From Pseudomonas putida (GTDB lineage Bacteria > Pseudomonadota > Gammaproteobacteria > Pseudomonadales > Pseudomonadaceae), in contig NZ_CP109603.1 in NCBI RefSeq assembly GCF_025905425.1, positions 5,410,501 through 5,474,500 on the forward strand: a stretch of 64,000 nt of DNA. The letters are read 5' to 3'. Shown here piece by piece: positions 49,693 through 56,950 of this stretch. How positions within the stretch are numbered: position 1 is the stretch's first letter; each line of letters begins with the position of its first letter. A model generated the notes under the pieces. It saw nothing but the letters and a program-made list of their open reading frames with translations, was not told where the DNA came from and did no database searches. The position numbers and the translations under genes are program-made.

Positions 49693-49821
49693 TCAAAAAC
49701 TGCCGTTGAGTGGGTATTCGGCGAGCAGCGACCAGCCGGGCTCTTCTGCCTGGCTGAGTGCAGGGCAGAGAGCGAGGCTGGCGAGCAGGGCGCGGCCTGG
49801 TCCGTGAGTGGCGCGGATCAT
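49693..49821 (-). CDS. Possible small secreted peptide or truncated gene start
   Basis: A 42-codon frame, MIRATHGPGRALLASLALCP then ALSQAEEPGWSLLAEYPLNG, ending SF. It reads like a signal peptide with cleavage after SQA followed by a 17-residue mature piece. GGAG lies five bases before the ATG. It could be a genuine small secreted protein or the stump of a larger exported protein whose rest was lost. It occupies part of the 460-bp gap between the amidohydrolase and LysR genes; the rest holds a terminator and REP sequence. Confidence 0.35.
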   Translation of the reverse strand: MIRATHGPGRALLASLALCPALSQAEEPGWSLLAEYPLNGSF

Positions 49822-49898
49822 GGGGGCTCCGGGGTGGATGATCCGGGGGATAGGGCAGGGTCTTGTAAGGGTGTGCTGGGTGGAGGTATTGCTGTGCC

Positions 49899-50053
49899 TG
49901 TGCTGGCCCTTTCGCGGGGCAAGCCCGCTCCCACAGATTCACTGATGTATTTAAATTGAGCCCAGTGGACTGCCCCCAAGGGTTGGATTGGTGTCCAACT
50001 TCTTGGGGGCAGTCCACAGTGTGGGAGCAGGCTTGCCCCGCGAAAGGGCCCGT
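49899..50053. repeat. REP inverted pair interrupted by an IS remnant
   Basis: Left unit CTTTCGCGGGGCAAGCCCGC and right unit GCAGGCTTGCCCCGCGAAAG face each other. The usual 35-45 bp centre is enlarged by a 51-bp element with a CAG duplication, placed directly before the right unit. Confidence 0.88.
49966..50016. mobile_element. 51-bp internally deleted IS3-type remnant with 3-bp target duplication
   Basis: The ends are inverted repeats: left TGGACTGCCCCCAAGGGTTG and, read from the right, TGGACTGCCCCCAAGAAGTT, 15 bp identical. They begin TG and end CA like IS3-family termini. CAG precedes (49963-49965) and follows (50017-50019). No transposase remains; the two ends nearly meet. Confidence 0.7.
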
Positions 50054-50069
50054 ACTAACAGCAACTGAT

Positions 50070-50981
50070 TCAGGCCATGTCGCTGATAGCGAACGCCTCG
50101 GCCAGGTGATCGATCAGCGACCGCACCGACGGCAACAACCCGCGTCGTGACGGGAAGATGGCATGGACGATGCCGCAACGCGGGTGCCACTCCGGTAGCA
50201 GCTCCACCAACCTACCCTCGGCTAAATCCTCGCGCACCGCGACCCGTGGTAAATGCGCGATGCCCACCCCAGCCACCACGAAATGCCGCAGGGCAAACAG
50301 GTCATCGGTGACCATGCGTGGCTTGTGCGGAATCACGATGCTACGGCTCATGTCCTCGCCTTGGAACAGCTCCCACTGGTACTCACGCTGGGCACTGCCC
50401 CAGTGCACGCTGGGCAGCGTACCGAGCAGCTGCGGGTCGAAGCCTTTGGGCAGTTGTTGCAGATACTGCGGATGCCCCACCAGGCACTGGGTGCTGTTGC
50501 TCAGCACTTTCATCACCATGTCGGTGTTTTCCAGTGGCGGAAAGCGTACGCGCAGCGCCAAGTCGAAGCCCTCATGCAGCAGATCGACGCGGCGGTTGGT
50601 GCTTTCGATGAACAGCTCCACCTGCGGGTACTTGAGCATGTAGCGGGTCAGCATCGGCCCGACCCAGGCGTTGAGCAGGGTGGTCGGGCAACTGATGCGC
50701 ACCAGGCCGCGAGGCTCGCTGCGGTTGCGTTCGATGATCTCCGCCGCGCCCTCGGCCTCTACGCGCATGGCCAGGCAACGGTTGTAGTAGGCCTGGCCGA
50801 TTTCGGTCAGCGAGCAGTGCCGGCTGGTGCGGTGCAGCAGGCGCACGCCCAGGCGGTCCTCAAGGTCGGCGACGCGCCGGCTGAGCTTCGACTTGGGCAT
50901 GTCCAGCGCCCGCCCGGCCGGGGCGAAGCCACCGTGCTCCACGACTTGGGTGAAGTAGTAGAGGGAGTTGAGGTCTTCCAA
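50070..50981 (-). CDS. LysR-family regulator divergent from the second ycaC gene
   Basis: A 303-residue LysR protein: helix-turn-helix HGGFAPAGRALDMPKSKLSR (about 16-35), PKSKLSRRVADLE as recognition helix, and an effector domain from about residue 90 (RISCPTTLLNAWVGPML). It belongs to the DsdC/AaeR-like branch that often controls hydrolase or aromatic-acid genes. It is divergent from the second ycaC gene across 135 bp that carry a 25-bp inverted repeat also found before the first ycaC gene, so it is the prime candidate to regulate both. Confidence 0.88.
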   Translation of the reverse strand: MEDLNSLYYFTQVVEHGGFAPAGRALDMPKSKLSRRVADLEDRLGVRLLHRTSRHCSLTEIGQAYYNRCLAMRVEAEGAAEIIERNRSEPRGLVRISCPTTLLNAWVGPMLTRYMLKYPQVELFIESTNRRVDLLHEGFDLALRVRFPPLENTDMVMKVLSNSTQCLVGHPQYLQQLPKGFDPQLLGTLPSVHWGSAQREYQWELFQGEDMSRSIVIPHKPRMVTDDLFALRHFVVAGVGIAHLPRVAVREDLAEGRLVELLPEWHPRCGIVHAIFPSRRGLLPSVRSLIDHLAEAFAISDMA

Positions 50982-51038
50982 TGATCGTTCTCCAGGTGGA
51001 ACGCTAAGGGCAGTTTTCGCAGTCTACCGCAGCAAAGG

Positions 51039-51063
51039 TGATGATTTTAATCTGTGCTCATCA
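51039..51063. promoter_or_regulatory. 25-bp inverted repeat between LysR and the second ycaC gene
   Basis: TGATGA-N13-TCATCA, perfect 6-bp arms, 57 bp from the LysR start and 53 bp from ycaC. Compared with the first copy, both arms changed at the paired position (G to A, C to T), keeping the symmetry. Confidence 0.62.
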
Positions 51064-51116
51064 ACGCGAAACACCCCAAATTGCTGAAAAATTCATAAAC
51101 CTTAGGAGCACAGACC

Positions 51117-51746
51117 ATGAGCAAATTCACCTACAACCGCCTGAACAAAGACGATGCCGCTGTGCTGCTGGTTGACCACCAGGCTGGCTTGCTGTCCCTG
51201 GTGCGCGACATCGAACCGGATAAGTTCAAGAACAACGTGCTGGCCCTGGCTGACCTTGCCAAGTTCTTCAACTTGCCGACGATCCTTACCACCAGCTTCG
51301 AGCAAGGCCCCAACGGTCCGTTGGTACCCGAGTTGAAAGCGCTGTTCCCGGACGCGCCCTACATCGCCCGCCCAGGCCAGATCAACGCCTGGGACAACGA
51401 AGATTTCGTCAAGGCGGTGAAGGCGACTGGCAAGAAGCAGCTGATCATCGCTGGTGTGGTCACCGAGGTGTGCGTGGCGTTCCCGGCGCTGGCGGCCCTG
51501 GAAGAAGAGTTCGAGGTGTTCGTGGTGACCGATGCTTCCGGCACCTTCAACGCGATGACCCGCGATGCCGCTCATGACCGCATGAGCCAGGCCGGTGCGC
51601 AATTGATGACCTGGTTCGGCGTGGCCTGTGAGCTGCACCGCGACTGGCGCAACGATGTTGAAGGGCTGGCGGCGCTGTGCTCCAACCACATTCCGGATTA
51701 TCGGAACTTGATGACCAGCTATAACGCGCTGACTGCTGGTAAGTAA
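51117..51746 (+). CDS. ycaC: YcaC-type isochorismatase-family hydrolase, copy 2
   Basis: A 209-residue protein nearly identical to the one at 45307. The N-terminus differs (MSKFTYNRLNKD instead of MAPFKYNRLNKD), as do a few other places: DKFKNN for DAFKNN, MSQAGAQ for MSRAGAQ, DVEGL for DIEGL, SYNALTAGK for SYNAFNAGK. All catalytic regions are kept. Many synonymous third-position changes separate the genes, so the duplication is not recent or has been under selection at the protein level. It is transcribed away from the LysR gene at 50070. Confidence 0.9.
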   Translation: MSKFTYNRLNKDDAAVLLVDHQAGLLSLVRDIEPDKFKNNVLALADLAKFFNLPTILTTSFEQGPNGPLVPELKALFPDAPYIARPGQINAWDNEDFVKAVKATGKKQLIIAGVVTEVCVAFPALAALEEEFEVFVVTDASGTFNAMTRDAAHDRMSQAGAQLMTWFGVACELHRDWRNDVEGLAALCSNHIPDYRNLMTSYNALTAGK

Positions 51747-51932
51747 TGCCTTTGCATCGCACTGCATGAAATTCCACAACATCTTGCCGTTGTCTGCGAT
51801 CAGAGCCGCTGAAGCGGTAGCGACCAAGTGAGCCTATGGAGAAGGGTTTCTGCGGGCTATCAGACGAGGGGGGACCCTTTGTGTAGGGTGTTTCCTCAAT
51901 TGAGGTGGGCAGTCCTCGGCGTTTCGAGGCCC

Positions 51933-51954
51933 AAAAAAGAGGGCCTAAGCCCTC
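51933..51954 (-). terminator. Terminator of kefB
   Basis: On the minus strand a GAGGGC / GCCCTC stem with a 4-base loop is followed by six T, 23 bp after the kefB stop. The 230 bp between this gene and ycaC hold nothing else recognisable. Confidence 0.82.
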
Positions 51955-51976
51955 CTGTTGTTTCCACGTACCTGCC

Positions 51977-53764
51977 TCAATCCGCATCCGAATCAAACAG
52001 CCGCTCCAACTCCACCCGCGCTTCCTTGGCCGTCTGCATCACCTTGGCCCGGTCATCGCGCACCTGCCCCTGGGCCTCCAGCACTTCTTCGTCATGCTGG
52101 GTAAACCGCGCAATACGGTCCGCCGCCTGTGCGTCACTCAGCCCCAACCCCACCAGCGCACGGCGGGTCAGTTCCAGGCTTGAGTAAAACGTCTCGCGAA
52201 TCGGCTCGGCACCCACGTCCACCAGCTTGTGCACATGCTGGCGGTTACGTGCCCGGGCCAGCACTTTCAGGTGCGGGTACAGGCGCTTGACCCGCTCCGC
52301 CGTGCGGGTGGTGACCTCGGGGTCGTCGGTGGTGATCACGAAATACTCCGCTTCGCCCACCTTGGCCGCATGCAGCACTTCAGGGCGCAGCGGGTCGCCG
52401 TAGAACACCGGGGCCTGCTCGAACATGCGGGTCATCTCGATGGCGTCCACCGAGGTTTCCAGGGCGATGAAGGGGATCTTCTGGGCACGCAGGATGCGCG
52501 ACACGATCTGCCCCATGCGGCCCATGCCAACGATTACCACGCGCGGTGCATCGGTCTGGATCTGTTTGTATTGCTCAGGCACTTCACGCTGCGGTTGCGG
52601 GCGCTTGAGGGCGCGGGCACAGCCGAGCATCAGCAGGGGCGTAAGGGCCATCGACAGGGTAATGGTCATCATCAGCAGGTCGTAGGTCCGGGTATCGAAC
52701 AGGCCCTGGTCCTTGCCCAGCTTGAACACCACGAAGGCGAATTCGCCGCCCGCTGCCAGCACCATCCCCAGGCGCAGGGCGCTGGCGCTGTTGAGGCCAC
52801 CGGCCAATCGGCCGACCACGATCAGCAAGGTCAGCTTGACCGCGATCAGCAGCAGGGTCAGGCCCAACAACACCAGCGGCATTTCCAGCAGCAGGCTCAG
52901 GTTGGCGCCCATGCCGACACTGATGAAGAACAGCCCCAGCAGCAGCCCTTTGAACGGTTCGATCTGCGATTCCAGCTCGTGGCGGTACTCCGAGTCGGCC
53001 AGCAACAGGCCGGCCAGGAATGCCCCCAAGGCCATGGAGATGCCGGCCTCTTCCATCAGCCAGGCAGTGCCGATCACCACCAGCAGTGCGGTAGCGGTGG
53101 ACACCTCTGGCAGGCCGGTGCGGGCGACGATGCGAAATACCGGGCGCAGCAGGTAGCGGCCGCCGACGATGACCACGGCGATGCTGGCGAACACCTTCAG
53201 GGCGTGTTCGAGGCTGTCACCGTGGCTGGTATCGGGGCCGCTGGCGGCCAGCAGGGGAACCAGGGCAATCAGCGGAATGGCGGCGATGTCCTGGAACAAC
53301 AGAATGGCGAACGCCAGGCGACCGTGCGGTGCGTTGAGCTGCTTGCTTTCGGCCAGGCTCTGCAGGCCGAGGGCGGTGGATGACAGCGCCAGGCCGAGCC
53401 CCAGCACCAAGGCTGCAGGCAACGACTGGGCAAAGCCGAACAGGGCGATGGCGCCGATCACCGCGCCGGTCAGCAATACCTGCGCCGCGCCCACGCCGAA
53501 TACCGATTTGCGCATCAGCCACAGACGCTTGGGTGACAGCTCCAGGCCGATGATGAACAGCAGCAGGACAACGCCAAGCTCAGAAATGTGCGCAACGCTT
53601 TCGGTGTCGCGGATCAGCCCCAGCGCCTGCGGGCCGATGGCCACGCCGGCCAGCAGGTAGCCGATCACCGCGCCCAGTTGCAGGCGCTTGGCCAGGGGGA
53701 CGGCAACGACCGCGGCGAGCAGGAAGATCACCGCGGTTTGTAGAAGGCTGCCTTCGTGTGGCAT
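51977..53764 (-). CDS. kefB: Monovalent cation:proton antiporter-2 with RCK domain (KefB/KefC type)
   Basis: A 595-residue potassium efflux antiporter. About twelve membrane helices (residues 1-380) include GYLLAGVAIGPQALGLI (about 35-51) and SELGVVLLLFIIGLELSP. A cytoplasmic RCK/KTN domain follows, with the dinucleotide fold VVIVGMGRMGQIVSRIL (about 408-424) and VITTDDPEVTTRTAERVKRL. Homologues acidify the cytoplasm during electrophile attack, gated by glutathione adducts. I start it at ATG 53764 (MPHEGSLLQ), nine bases after GGAG; an ATG at 53779 is possible. The 182 bp upstream of it show no gene. Confidence 0.92.
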   Translation of the reverse strand: MPHEGSLLQTAVIFLLAAVVAVPLAKRLQLGAVIGYLLAGVAIGPQALGLIRDTESVAHISELGVVLLLFIIGLELSPKRLWLMRKSVFGVGAAQVLLTGAVIGAIALFGFAQSLPAALVLGLGLALSSTALGLQSLAESKQLNAPHGRLAFAILLFQDIAAIPLIALVPLLAASGPDTSHGDSLEHALKVFASIAVVIVGGRYLLRPVFRIVARTGLPEVSTATALLVVIGTAWLMEEAGISMALGAFLAGLLLADSEYRHELESQIEPFKGLLLGLFFISVGMGANLSLLLEMPLVLLGLTLLLIAVKLTLLIVVGRLAGGLNSASALRLGMVLAAGGEFAFVVFKLGKDQGLFDTRTYDLLMMTITLSMALTPLLMLGCARALKRPQPQREVPEQYKQIQTDAPRVVIVGMGRMGQIVSRILRAQKIPFIALETSVDAIEMTRMFEQAPVFYGDPLRPEVLHAAKVGEAEYFVITTDDPEVTTRTAERVKRLYPHLKVLARARNRQHVHKLVDVGAEPIRETFYSSLELTRRALVGLGLSDAQAADRIARFTQHDEEVLEAQGQVRDDRAKVMQTAKEARVELERLFDSDAD

Positions 53765-53946
53765 TGGCTCGTACTCCATGAACTGCCGGGGCAGCGTTTA
53801 ACTGTGTGGAGGACAATTTTGGGCACTGCGGGTCTGTCAGACAATCCGGCTTTGAGGAGAAACATTGTCCCGCGCAGCGAGACAAACAGCAGGGCGCGCC
53901 GGAAACCACCGCTGATTGTGTGGGTGTTGCTCAAGCAATGGCCGAA

Positions 53947-55434
53947 TCAACTCCCAGGCCGATACTGCAGCGCCTCGGCCAGGTGAGCCCTGGCAATCGA
54001 TGCCACACCCTCCAGATCCGCCAGCGTGCGCGCCACTTTCAGCAACCGATGGGCAGCGCGTAGCGACAGGCTCAGGCGCTCGCAGGCAGTTTCCAACCAC
54101 GCCTGGTCCGCTGCCTGTAGCAGGCAATGGCGGCGCAAGCCGTTGAGGTCGAGAAAGGCATTTGCGCACCCTTGCCGGCGTTGCTGCAGTTCACGCGCTT
54201 CGGCCACCCGCTCGGCGACTGCGGCGCTGGTCTCGCCGCTGGGTTGGTTGTTCAGGGTGGTGGTTTCACGCGCTACGGTCAGGTGCAGGTCGATGCGGTC
54301 CAGCAGCGGCCCCGACAGCTTATTGCGATAACGCTGGATCTGCTCGGTGCTGCAGCGGCAGCGGCCGGTGGGGTCGCCCAGGTAGCCGCAAGGGCAGGGG
54401 TTCATTGCCGCCACCAGCTGAAAACGCGCGGGGAAACGCACCTTGTCCCGGGCTCTTGCGATCACGATCTCGCCGGATTCGAGCGGTTCGCGCAATACCT
54501 CCAGCACGCGCCGCTCAAATTCGGGCAATTCATCGAGAAACAGCACACCATGGTGCGCCAAGGTGATCTCGCCGGGCTGTGGCCGACTGCTGCCGCCTAC
54601 CAGTGCAGGGCCAGAGGCGGAGTGGTGCGGGTGGCGGAAGGGGCGTTGCGGCCAGCTGTTTAGCGGCGCATGGCCGCTGACCGACTGAATGGCCGCCACC
54701 TCCAGTGCTTCGCGCTCATCCAGCGGCGGCAGAAGCCCTGGCAGGCGGCTGGCAAGCAGTGTCTTGCCGGTACCGGGTGGGCCGGTAAACAGCAGGTTAT
54801 GGGCCCCGGCTGCGGCCAGCAGCAAGGCGCGCTTGGCCGCCACCTGGCCCTGTACCTCGCTGAGGTCGGGGTAGGGCCGGCTGTTCAAGACCAGGCCATT
54901 GGCGGCATAGGGCGGCAGAGGCACTTGGCCGTTCAGGTGGGCGACCAGTTCCAGCAGGTGCCCGACGGCATACACCACAAGCCCGCCTGCAAGGCTTGCT
55001 TCCTCGGCGTTTTCCCGTGGTACTACCAGGGCGCGGCCCGCTTCTCTTGCCGCCAGAGCCGCCGGCAGCACACCCTGCACGGGGCGCAGTTGGCCGGACA
55101 GCGCCAGTTCGCCCAGGCACTCGATGTCACAAAGGGTAGCCACCGGGACCTGCCCACTGGCGGCGAGAATGCCCAGGGCAATGGCCAGGTCATAGCGCCC
55201 GCCATCCTTGGGCAGGTCGGCAGGTGCCAGGTTCTGCGTGATGCGCCTGGCGGGGTAATCCAGGCTGGAATTGACGATGGCGCTGCGTACCCGGTCTTTG
55301 CTTTCCTTGACCGTGGTTTCGGGCAGGCCGACCAGGGTCAGGTGGGGGAGCCCGTTGGCCAGATGTGTTTCGACGCTGACCGCCGGTGCCTGCACGCCAA
55401 CCTGGGCGCGGCTGTGGACGAGGGCAAGTGACAT
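53947..55434 (-). CDS. comM: ComM/YifB-type Mg-chelatase-family AAA+ ATPase
   Basis: A 495-residue AAA+ helicase-like protein; ComM promotes branch migration during natural transformation. The N-terminal domain is MSLALVHSRAQVGVQAPAVS and LPHLTLVGLPETTVKESKDR. The Walker A is FTGPPGTGKTLLASRLPGLL (about 214-233), the Walker B is GVLFLDELPEF (about 301), and the sensor region is VAAMNPCPCGYLGD with a cysteine cluster (CRCS). The C-terminal part is helical. The start at 55434 is the family start; the frame continues 26 codons into the 68-bp repeat upstream. Confidence 0.93.
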   Translation of the reverse strand: MSLALVHSRAQVGVQAPAVSVETHLANGLPHLTLVGLPETTVKESKDRVRSAIVNSSLDYPARRITQNLAPADLPKDGGRYDLAIALGILAASGQVPVATLCDIECLGELALSGQLRPVQGVLPAALAAREAGRALVVPRENAEEASLAGGLVVYAVGHLLELVAHLNGQVPLPPYAANGLVLNSRPYPDLSEVQGQVAAKRALLLAAAGAHNLLFTGPPGTGKTLLASRLPGLLPPLDEREALEVAAIQSVSGHAPLNSWPQRPFRHPHHSASGPALVGGSSRPQPGEITLAHHGVLFLDELPEFERRVLEVLREPLESGEIVIARARDKVRFPARFQLVAAMNPCPCGYLGDPTGRCRCSTEQIQRYRNKLSGPLLDRIDLHLTVARETTTLNNQPSGETSAAVAERVAEARELQQRRQGCANAFLDLNGLRRHCLLQAADQAWLETACERLSLSLRAAHRLLKVARTLADLEGVASIARAHLAEALQYRPGS

Positions 55435-55469
55435 GGACGCTCCATTGTCGCGGAATGGGGCCGCTTCCT

Positions 55470-55537
55470 GCGGCTTGGGCAAGCTTAGCGGCGTCAGCCA
55501 CGAACAGCGCAAGAAGTGTGCGTCCGGGTTTTTCAGG
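55470..55537. repeat. 68-bp direct repeat, copy 1 (upstream of comM)
   Basis: Begins GCGGCTTGGGCAAGCTTAGC and ends GGGTTTTTCAGG; 66 of 68 positions match the copy at 56778. It starts 36 bp from the comM ATG, in the same orientation as the other copy. Together they enclose the PIN toxin-antitoxin pair. GCTTG-GG-CAAGC inside it is a small hairpin. Confidence 0.88.
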
Positions 55538-55585
55538 CCTGAACTATGAAGCTGACACGTTGCTGCGATTCAGACGGCAGGATGC

Positions 55586-56161
55586 TCAGATCAACAGTTC
55601 GTAATTCGAGAGTTGCTTGACGATCTCTGGGAGTCGCTGCTTGAGGAGCGTATCGAGTAGCTCGCGGGGTGTATAAACAGGGTTCTTCAGCGCCACGCGC
55701 TGCTTCTTGACGGCCTCGAGCACGGCTGCTTGGTCAAGGTCCCAAATGTCGGAAAGGAACACGTCGGGATGCAATGCTTCGATCTCAAAACGTTTCAAGA
55801 TCGTGGGCGGGAAATCTTTGAGGTTGTATGTGACGATCACTGTGGCGCCACATTTGATGGCTGCCGCCAAGACGTGTCTATCGTCTTCGTCAGGAAGGTC
55901 TAGCCCTTGTATCAACGGCTCGTAGTCGCTCACCAAGGAGTCAGCAACAGCCTGATTCATGAATGCGACTGTGCGAGCAAGTTGTGCAGCCGCTATGTCA
56001 GGGCGGTTTTTCAACACGTTTCGCGTCCATTCATCGTGAATTTGCTCGGACCAGCGCGCGCGATACACGCCTGTCAGAGCCAGATGCATCAGTAGATCAC
56101 GCAAGGGCGCGGGATACAGCACGCAGGCATCATAGACAACAGTAAAGGGTGACTGCCTCAT
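55586..56161 (-). CDS. PIN-domain ribonuclease toxin
   Basis: A 191-residue PIN protein, longer than classical VapC (about 130) because of a C-terminal helical tail of about 60 residues. Acidic and accessory residues are in place: Asp11 in VVYDACVLYP, Glu44 in HDEWTRN, Asp93/Asp94 in LPDEDDRHVLAAA, and Thr111, Asn113 and Asp116 in VTYNLKDFP. It is expected to cleave RNA when free of its partner. The ATG overlaps the antitoxin stop by one base (TGATG), implying translational coupling. Base composition is visibly less GC-rich than the neighbours, which points to transfer. Confidence 0.87.
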   Translation of the reverse strand: MRQSPFTVVYDACVLYPAPLRDLLMHLALTGVYRARWSEQIHDEWTRNVLKNRPDIAAAQLARTVAFMNQAVADSLVSDYEPLIQGLDLPDEDDRHVLAAAIKCGATVIVTYNLKDFPPTILKRFEIEALHPDVFLSDIWDLDQAAVLEAVKKQRVALKNPVYTPRELLDTLLKQRLPEIVKQLSNYELLI

Positions 56162-56625
56162 CAATACCCCATATTGAGTTCTTGGGCTTGTGCAGCCAGT
56201 GCTTCCATGGCGGCCTGGCTCGCTTTATCACGCTCAGCCTTGTAAGCCATCAGGTCGGTGAACTTTATGCGGCGGTGGCTGCCGGTTTTGGTATGTGGGA
56301 TTAGCCCCTCGTCTAGAAGCTTGACCAGGTGAGGGCGCGAGACGTTGAGCATGTCTGCGCCTTCTTGAGTGGTCAGTTCTGCATGAATAGGCACCACCTT
56401 TACGGTGTTGCCCAAGGCCAGTTCGTTAAGTATGTCGCCGAGCAGTCTGAGCGCGAACGTTGGCAGTTCAACGGTCTGACGTTGCTGGGCTTCATCAACG
56501 AGCTCAATGCGCTGAGTATCCAGCTTCGTCGAGAGGAAAGCGGCAATCTGGCGGCTTGACTCAATAGCCGCAGCGATCGCTTTTTCATCGGGGAGGATGG
56601 TTTGAGCGAGGTCGGCGGTGGTCAT
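56161..56625 (-). CDS. Excisionase-type HTH antitoxin of the PIN toxin
   Basis: A 154-residue protein. The C-terminal part has an excisionase/MerR-like DNA-binding domain: LTTQEGADMLNVSRPHLVKL, then LDEGLIPHTKTGSHRRIKFT (about 83-120). The N-terminal 75 residues are helical and probably bind the toxin or dimerise. The start at 56625 (MTTADLAQTIL) follows GGAGAA by five bases; the open frame reaches back into the upstream 68-bp repeat but is not supported there. It is the first gene of the pair and likely represses its own promoter, where two 19-bp direct repeats lie. Confidence 0.85.
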   Translation of the reverse strand: MTTADLAQTILPDEKAIAAAIESSRQIAAFLSTKLDTQRIELVDEAQQRQTVELPTFALRLLGDILNELALGNTVKVVPIHAELTTQEGADMLNVSRPHLVKLLDEGLIPHTKTGSHRRIKFTDLMAYKAERDKASQAAMEALAAQAQELNMGY

Positions 56626-56688
56626 GGGTGTTCTCCAGCAGCTAATTGGAATTCCTGACGCCTGGTACGACAGGTAGCTAATTTTTAT

Positions 56689-56732
56689 TCGAAACAAACG
56701 AAACAAGCAATAGTCGAAATAAACGAAACAAG
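56689..56732. promoter_or_regulatory. Tandem 19-bp repeats upstream of the antitoxin gene
   Basis: TCGAAACAAACGAAACAAG (56689-56707) and TCGAAATAAACGAAACAAG (56714-56732) differ at one base, with a 25-bp period. They lie 64-107 bp upstream of the antitoxin start, within the 325-bp gene-free stretch before 56951, and are candidate operators. Confidence 0.6.
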
Positions 56733-56777
56733 AGATGGCGCTGGAGTTGCGCTGCAGTTGGCCGTCGGTGCCTGTGC

Positions 56778-56845
56778 GCGGCTTGGGCAAGCTTAACGGC
56801 GTCAGCCACGAACAGCGCAAGAAGTGTGCGTCCTGGTTTTTCAGG
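56778..56845. repeat. 68-bp direct repeat, copy 2
   Basis: The same 68 bp as at 55470, with A for G near position 19 and T for G near position 57. It closes the toxin-antitoxin island on its right side, 105 bp before the DUF4034-like gene. Confidence 0.88.
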
Positions 56846-56950
56846 TCAGGGGTTTTCCCTGGGCTTTCACACTATTTGACAAAAATGGATCCAATTGGCT
56901 TTGCGCAGGTCCAGGGTATGGCTTAGTGTTGAAGTGCTACTGCGATTGCC

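Noticed and set aside
53811..53870. GGACAAT / ATTGTCC inverted repeat upstream of kefB
   Set aside because: Only 7-bp arms 46 bp apart; no regulator pattern and no support from position.
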